A stretch of 33,749 nucleotides of DNA from an uncultured Flavobacterium sp. GTDB lineage: Bacteria > Bacteroidota > Bacteroidia > Flavobacteriales > Flavobacteriaceae. Location of the stretch: assembly GCF_946220915.1 (NCBI RefSeq), contig NZ_CAMIHH010000026.1, positions 1 to 33,749 on the forward strand, read 5' to 3'. The notes beneath the pieces are model-generated. The model worked only from the letters and a program-made list of their open reading frames with translations, was not told the DNA's origin and ran no database searches. This document shows positions 30,770 through 33,749 of this stretch, piece by piece. Position numbers and translations under genes: made by a program. The first letter of the stretch is position 1. Every line of letters starts with the position of its first letter.

Positions 30770-32704
30770 TTACTTTTTAACTACGATAAAATCGCTTCTC
30801 CTGTTAAGCTGGTGCTCCTCTTCAGTACATTCTATGTCATTGCTGCATTTATTGCGTAACTGCGATTCGCCGTAGCCATTTACGCTCTCTATCCGTTTTG
30901 GATCAATGCCTTTTGCTACGATATAACTGTAGGTCGATTTCGCCCTGTCACCCGAAAGGCGCATATTGTAGTCGTCCTTGCCCCGGGAGTCGGTGTGCGA
31001 TTCGATTTTGATGGTAATATCAGGAAAGTGCTGCATTACGTATACTACCTTATCCAGTTCGGCTGCGCCCTGAGGGGTCACGTAATACTGGTCGAAATCA
31101 AAATAAATGGGATTGATGTCTATTTTTTCCACATTATGTTCAACACGCACCAATTCTTCATATTTACCCAAAACGAAATCGACATTCTTAAGTTCGCCGG
31201 TAACTTTACCTGTCTCAACCTCTCTTTCATCATCAGAATAACCCGGTAATGATGCCTTAAGATGAAGGTTCAGGCTGCATCCTGTGCTAAGGTTGTAGCT
31301 GCCATCCGGCCCGGTAACGGCGTTGAATTCCGCCTCCCCGGCAAATCCGCTTACTTGCGCATTAGCCAAAGGCTGGCCGTCTTTCTTATTGCGTACCGTT
31401 CCGGTTATCACATACTGGCAAGGCTTCTCTTTTTCTTTCCTGAAAAAATAAATATCGTCGTCGCCTTTGCCGCCCTTGCGATTGGATGAAAGGTAGCCCG
31501 AAGTTTCGTTGGGATTAATTATAAAGCCAAAATCATCGCCGTTGCTGTTTAAAGGCATGCCCATATTCAGCGGAATGGAAAACTCCATATCCTTGCCAAT
31601 TGTGGTAGAGAATATGTCCAGCCCACCAAGCCCATAATGCCCGTCAGAAGAAAAATAGAGCACATTGCCCTTTACGAATGGAAACATTTCACGCCCGATG
31701 GTATTGACTTCCGGCCCGGCATTTTGGGGTGTGCCAAAAGTCCCGTCACTATAAATCTCTACATGGTAAATATCCGTTTCGCCCAGTCCGCCCGGCATAT
31801 CCGACACGAAAAACATCCATTTGCCATCAGCGGTCAGCGCGGGGTGCCCTACCGAATACTCCTCACTGCAAAAGGGCAGCTTTTCCTGCTTTTCGAGCTT
31901 GTCGCCTTTTATGGTGCCTTTTACTATCTGGATGTTGTTGGTGCCTTTTTCATCGTCAACCAGCTTATTACCCTTCTTTACATTATTAACGCTAAAATAC
32001 ACCGTTTTGAGGTCGGGAGTAAAAGTTGCGGCTGCATTGTGGTACGTGGTCTGGCCTTTTGGCAAAAACTTTTTGTCTTTGGAAAACGCCCCGGTCGCAG
32101 TATCGCTTTTGGCTTCATACAGTACAAGGTAGGGCTGGTCGTTCCAGGAATAGGTCTTTTTTCCAACAGTATCGCGGCTGGAAGCGTATACAATTTTATC
32201 GCCGTAATACATGGCGCCGAAATCGGCCTTAGGCGAATTGACTGCCAGGTTGGCCACAGTGTATTTAACATGGTCGGTAAGTCCGTTTTTATAATCAAAG
32301 AAATTGGCTTTTTGGTGCATCATCCTGCGTATTCCCTGTGCGTCACCCTTCGCTTCCATCCGGCTGAACTGCAGTTCGTCGGCCATGTCGTATTTTTCTT
32401 CCGCACGCAGGGACAGCAGGTAACGATGGAAGTGGCTGCCGCTCATCTTGTCACCCTGAATTTCGTGGAGTTTGGAGTACCACCGCAGCGCGCTGCCCAT
32501 GTTGTTAATGTAATAATAAGAGTCGGCGGCTTTGGCAACCACATCGGCTTTCGGTTTTTTGGCATCCGCCAGATAATCTTCATAAAGTTTTGCTGCCTCG
32601 GTATATTCAAACGCGGCATATTTGCGGTCGGCTTTCAGCAGCTTTTGCGCAAAGCCCTGTAATGTGCAAAAAAGGAAAGCCAGTAAAAATAATGTTCTTT
32701 TCAT
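30770..32704 (-). CDS. OmpA family outer-membrane protein with PD40 repeats and regulatory-like domain
   Basis: 644 residues from the ATG at 32704, chosen since it begins a signal peptide (MKRTLFLLAFLFCTLQGFAQ); a longer version would need a TTG start. After a tetratricopeptide-like region (KLYEDYLADAKKP ... ALRWYSKLHEIQGD), WD40-like PD40 segments appear (VYFSVNN, ADGKWMFFVSDMPGGLGETDIYHVE, NVLYFSSDGHYGLGGLDIF). A carboxypeptidase-regulatory-like domain follows (VITGTVRNKKDGQPLANAQVSG). The C-terminus is an OmpA domain (IYFDFDQYYVTPQGAAELDKVV, KIESHTDSRGKDDYNMRLSGDRA) that binds peptidoglycan. It is 11 bp after the PorP/SprF gene, the common pairing that accompanies large T9SS adhesins. Confidence 0.9.
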   Translation of the reverse strand: MKRTLFLLAFLFCTLQGFAQKLLKADRKYAAFEYTEAAKLYEDYLADAKKPKADVVAKAADSYYYINNMGSALRWYSKLHEIQGDKMSGSHFHRYLLSLRAEEKYDMADELQFSRMEAKGDAQGIRRMMHQKANFFDYKNGLTDHVKYTVANLAVNSPKADFGAMYYGDKIVYASSRDTVGKKTYSWNDQPYLVLYEAKSDTATGAFSKDKKFLPKGQTTYHNAAATFTPDLKTVYFSVNNVKKGNKLVDDEKGTNNIQIVKGTIKGDKLEKQEKLPFCSEEYSVGHPALTADGKWMFFVSDMPGGLGETDIYHVEIYSDGTFGTPQNAGPEVNTIGREMFPFVKGNVLYFSSDGHYGLGGLDIFSTTIGKDMEFSIPLNMGMPLNSNGDDFGFIINPNETSGYLSSNRKGGKGDDDIYFFRKEKEKPCQYVITGTVRNKKDGQPLANAQVSGFAGEAEFNAVTGPDGSYNLSTGCSLNLHLKASLPGYSDDEREVETGKVTGELKNVDFVLGKYEELVRVEHNVEKIDINPIYFDFDQYYVTPQGAAELDKVVYVMQHFPDITIKIESHTDSRGKDDYNMRLSGDRAKSTYSYIVAKGIDPKRIESVNGYGESQLRNKCSNDIECTEEEHQLNRRSDFIVVKK

Positions 32705-32715
32705 GATTTGCAATT

Positions 32716-33678
32716 TTAGAAAAACCGTGGCGATTTAATGCGTGAACCCGAGGGTATTAATTGGAACCTCAAAATGATCTCGTGTGAGCCGTCGTTATAT
32801 TTATTGAGTTCGGTAACGGAATAATCATACGAATATCCCGCGAAGATGCTCTTCGTGATCTGGAAACCGGCCAGTGCGCTCACCGAATCGTCCCAACGGT
32901 AAGATGTACCCAGTGTAACCACATTCTGGATCAGGAAATTGGCAGAGGCATCCACGATCAGCGGCGAACCAGACACGATCTTGCCCAGTACGGCCGGCTT
33001 GAATTTCAGGCCCTCCGTTATGTCGAATACATAGCCGCCCATCACGTAATAATGCAGGCGATCCTGCACGGTGGCCTCCTGTACGTCGTCATAATAATCG
33101 GTACGTAAAAAATTGGGAACCGAGACACCTGCGTACCACTTCTCATCATACACATAAATGCCTGACCCAATGGTAGGGTTTATCTTGTTGTTGATGTTTG
33201 TATTGAGCAGTGGGTCACCCTCCTGGTAGTACCGCCCTTTTGACCAGTCGATGTTCAGCATCCGGGCACCGGCACGAAGCCCGAAAGCCAGTTTGGTGTC
33301 CATGCCCAGCGAGATGGTATAGGAGAAGTTGGCATTTACAAAAGTTTCATTGGAAGGTCCGAGCCTGTCGTTCACCACGCTCAATCCCAGCCCTACATTA
33401 TCGGCAAGCATGGGCGCGTGGATGGTAAAGGCCTGTGTTTGTGGTGCGCCGTCGATGCCCACCCATTGCGTGCGGTGCTGCAAAGTCGCTTCGAGGTTGC
33501 CGGTCGATCCCGTATAGCCGGGGTTGACGGTAAGGGTATTGTACATGTACTGCGTATACTGCGGGTCCTGCTGGGCCTGCAAGGGCAATGCATAGAATAT
33601 AAGGAATGCTGGCAGCCATCGTGCCAGCTTCTTTATCAGGGAGTTGGAGTTGTTTGGTTGGTACACTTTTCTTAGCAA
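32716..33678 (-). CDS. PorP/SprF family outer-membrane protein
   Basis: 320 residues. The N-terminal hallmark QQDPQYTQYMYNTLTVNPGYTG is followed by beta-strand repeats ending in aromatic residues, consistent with an outer-membrane beta-barrel that supports T9SS export of a partner adhesin. No ATG precedes the signal peptide: the only in-frame options are TTG at 33678 and GTG at 33666, as an in-frame TAA lies upstream and the first ATG (in QYMYN) is after the signal cleavage region. The signal segment is WLPAFLIFYALPLQAQ. The reading frame ends GSRIKSPRFF, normal. Its OmpA partner follows 11 bp later; an adhesin gene may lie just right of the window. Confidence 0.85.
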   Translation of the reverse strand: MLRKVYQPNNSNSLIKKLARWLPAFLIFYALPLQAQQDPQYTQYMYNTLTVNPGYTGSTGNLEATLQHRTQWVGIDGAPQTQAFTIHAPMLADNVGLGLSVVNDRLGPSNETFVNANFSYTISLGMDTKLAFGLRAGARMLNIDWSKGRYYQEGDPLLNTNINNKINPTIGSGIYVYDEKWYAGVSVPNFLRTDYYDDVQEATVQDRLHYYVMGGYVFDITEGLKFKPAVLGKIVSGSPLIVDASANFLIQNVVTLGTSYRWDDSVSALAGFQITKSIFAGYSYDYSVTELNKYNDGSHEIILRFQLIPSGSRIKSPRFF

Positions 33679-33749
33679 TTTAAGTATAGCTGTAAAAATA
33701 GTGTTTTAGTGGATATGTGGGAAAGGATTGGTTATAAAATGTATAATGT

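Noticed and set aside
31637..32662. Open frame of 341 residues antisense to the OmpA-family gene
   Set aside because: Overlaps a well-supported gene with strong domain signatures; composition (many Phe, Ile, His) is typical of a reverse-strand shadow.

Overview
The window looks like chromosomal DNA of a member of the Bacteroidota, most likely a Flavobacteriaceae close to Flavobacterium. The signs are repeated TAnnTTTG -7 promoter elements, few Shine-Dalgarno sites, two proteins with type IX secretion (T9SS) C-terminal signals, a PorP/SprF-OmpA pair, DUF4369 and DUF2339/DUF3999 proteins, and a split methylmalonyl-CoA mutase. I cannot name the species. There is no CRISPR array, insertion sequence, prophage or rRNA; one tRNA gene (Thr, TGU) is present.

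Layout. 1-2290: end of a membrane protein gene, a NarL-type histidine kinase and response regulator, then a 480-bp non-coding stretch with a perfect 39-bp palindrome and a strong terminator. 2430-5586: a secreted protein, YchJ, an AIM24-family protein, and a two-gene unit of putative secreted enzyme inhibitors (LprI-like and chagasin-like). 5725-7688: a TetR regulator overlapping an AarF/UbiB-type kinase. 7787-10618: DUF1398, then idi, a 6-pyruvoyl-tetrahydropterin-synthase homologue, manA and a small conserved protein. 10698-10771: tRNA-Thr.

10827-14540 (minus strand) is the least ordinary part. It holds a truncated acyltransferase, a DUF4369 lipoprotein and a calcium-repeat-like protein (each broken by one base in an A-run), a four-helix membrane protein, a lipocalin-like secreted protein, and a protein that joins MORN-type repeats to a domain resembling the T9SS motor component GldN/PorN.

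14585-20873 (minus strand): both methylmalonyl-CoA mutase subunits with a T9SS cargo gene tightly spaced between them, then a DivIC/FtsB-like division protein and uridine kinase. 21038-25003 (minus strand): DUF2339, a small membrane protein and DUF3999, with overlapping ends.

25122-33678: an orphan domain resembling the C-terminus of an alpha-amylase, a 1386-residue T9SS adhesin with nine Ig-like repeats, a small P-loop protein, and an OmpA/PorP pair whose partner adhesin may lie beyond the right edge. The recurring theme is the cell surface: two T9SS cargo proteins, a PorP/SprF-OmpA module and a possible GldN paralogue lie within about 23 kb.
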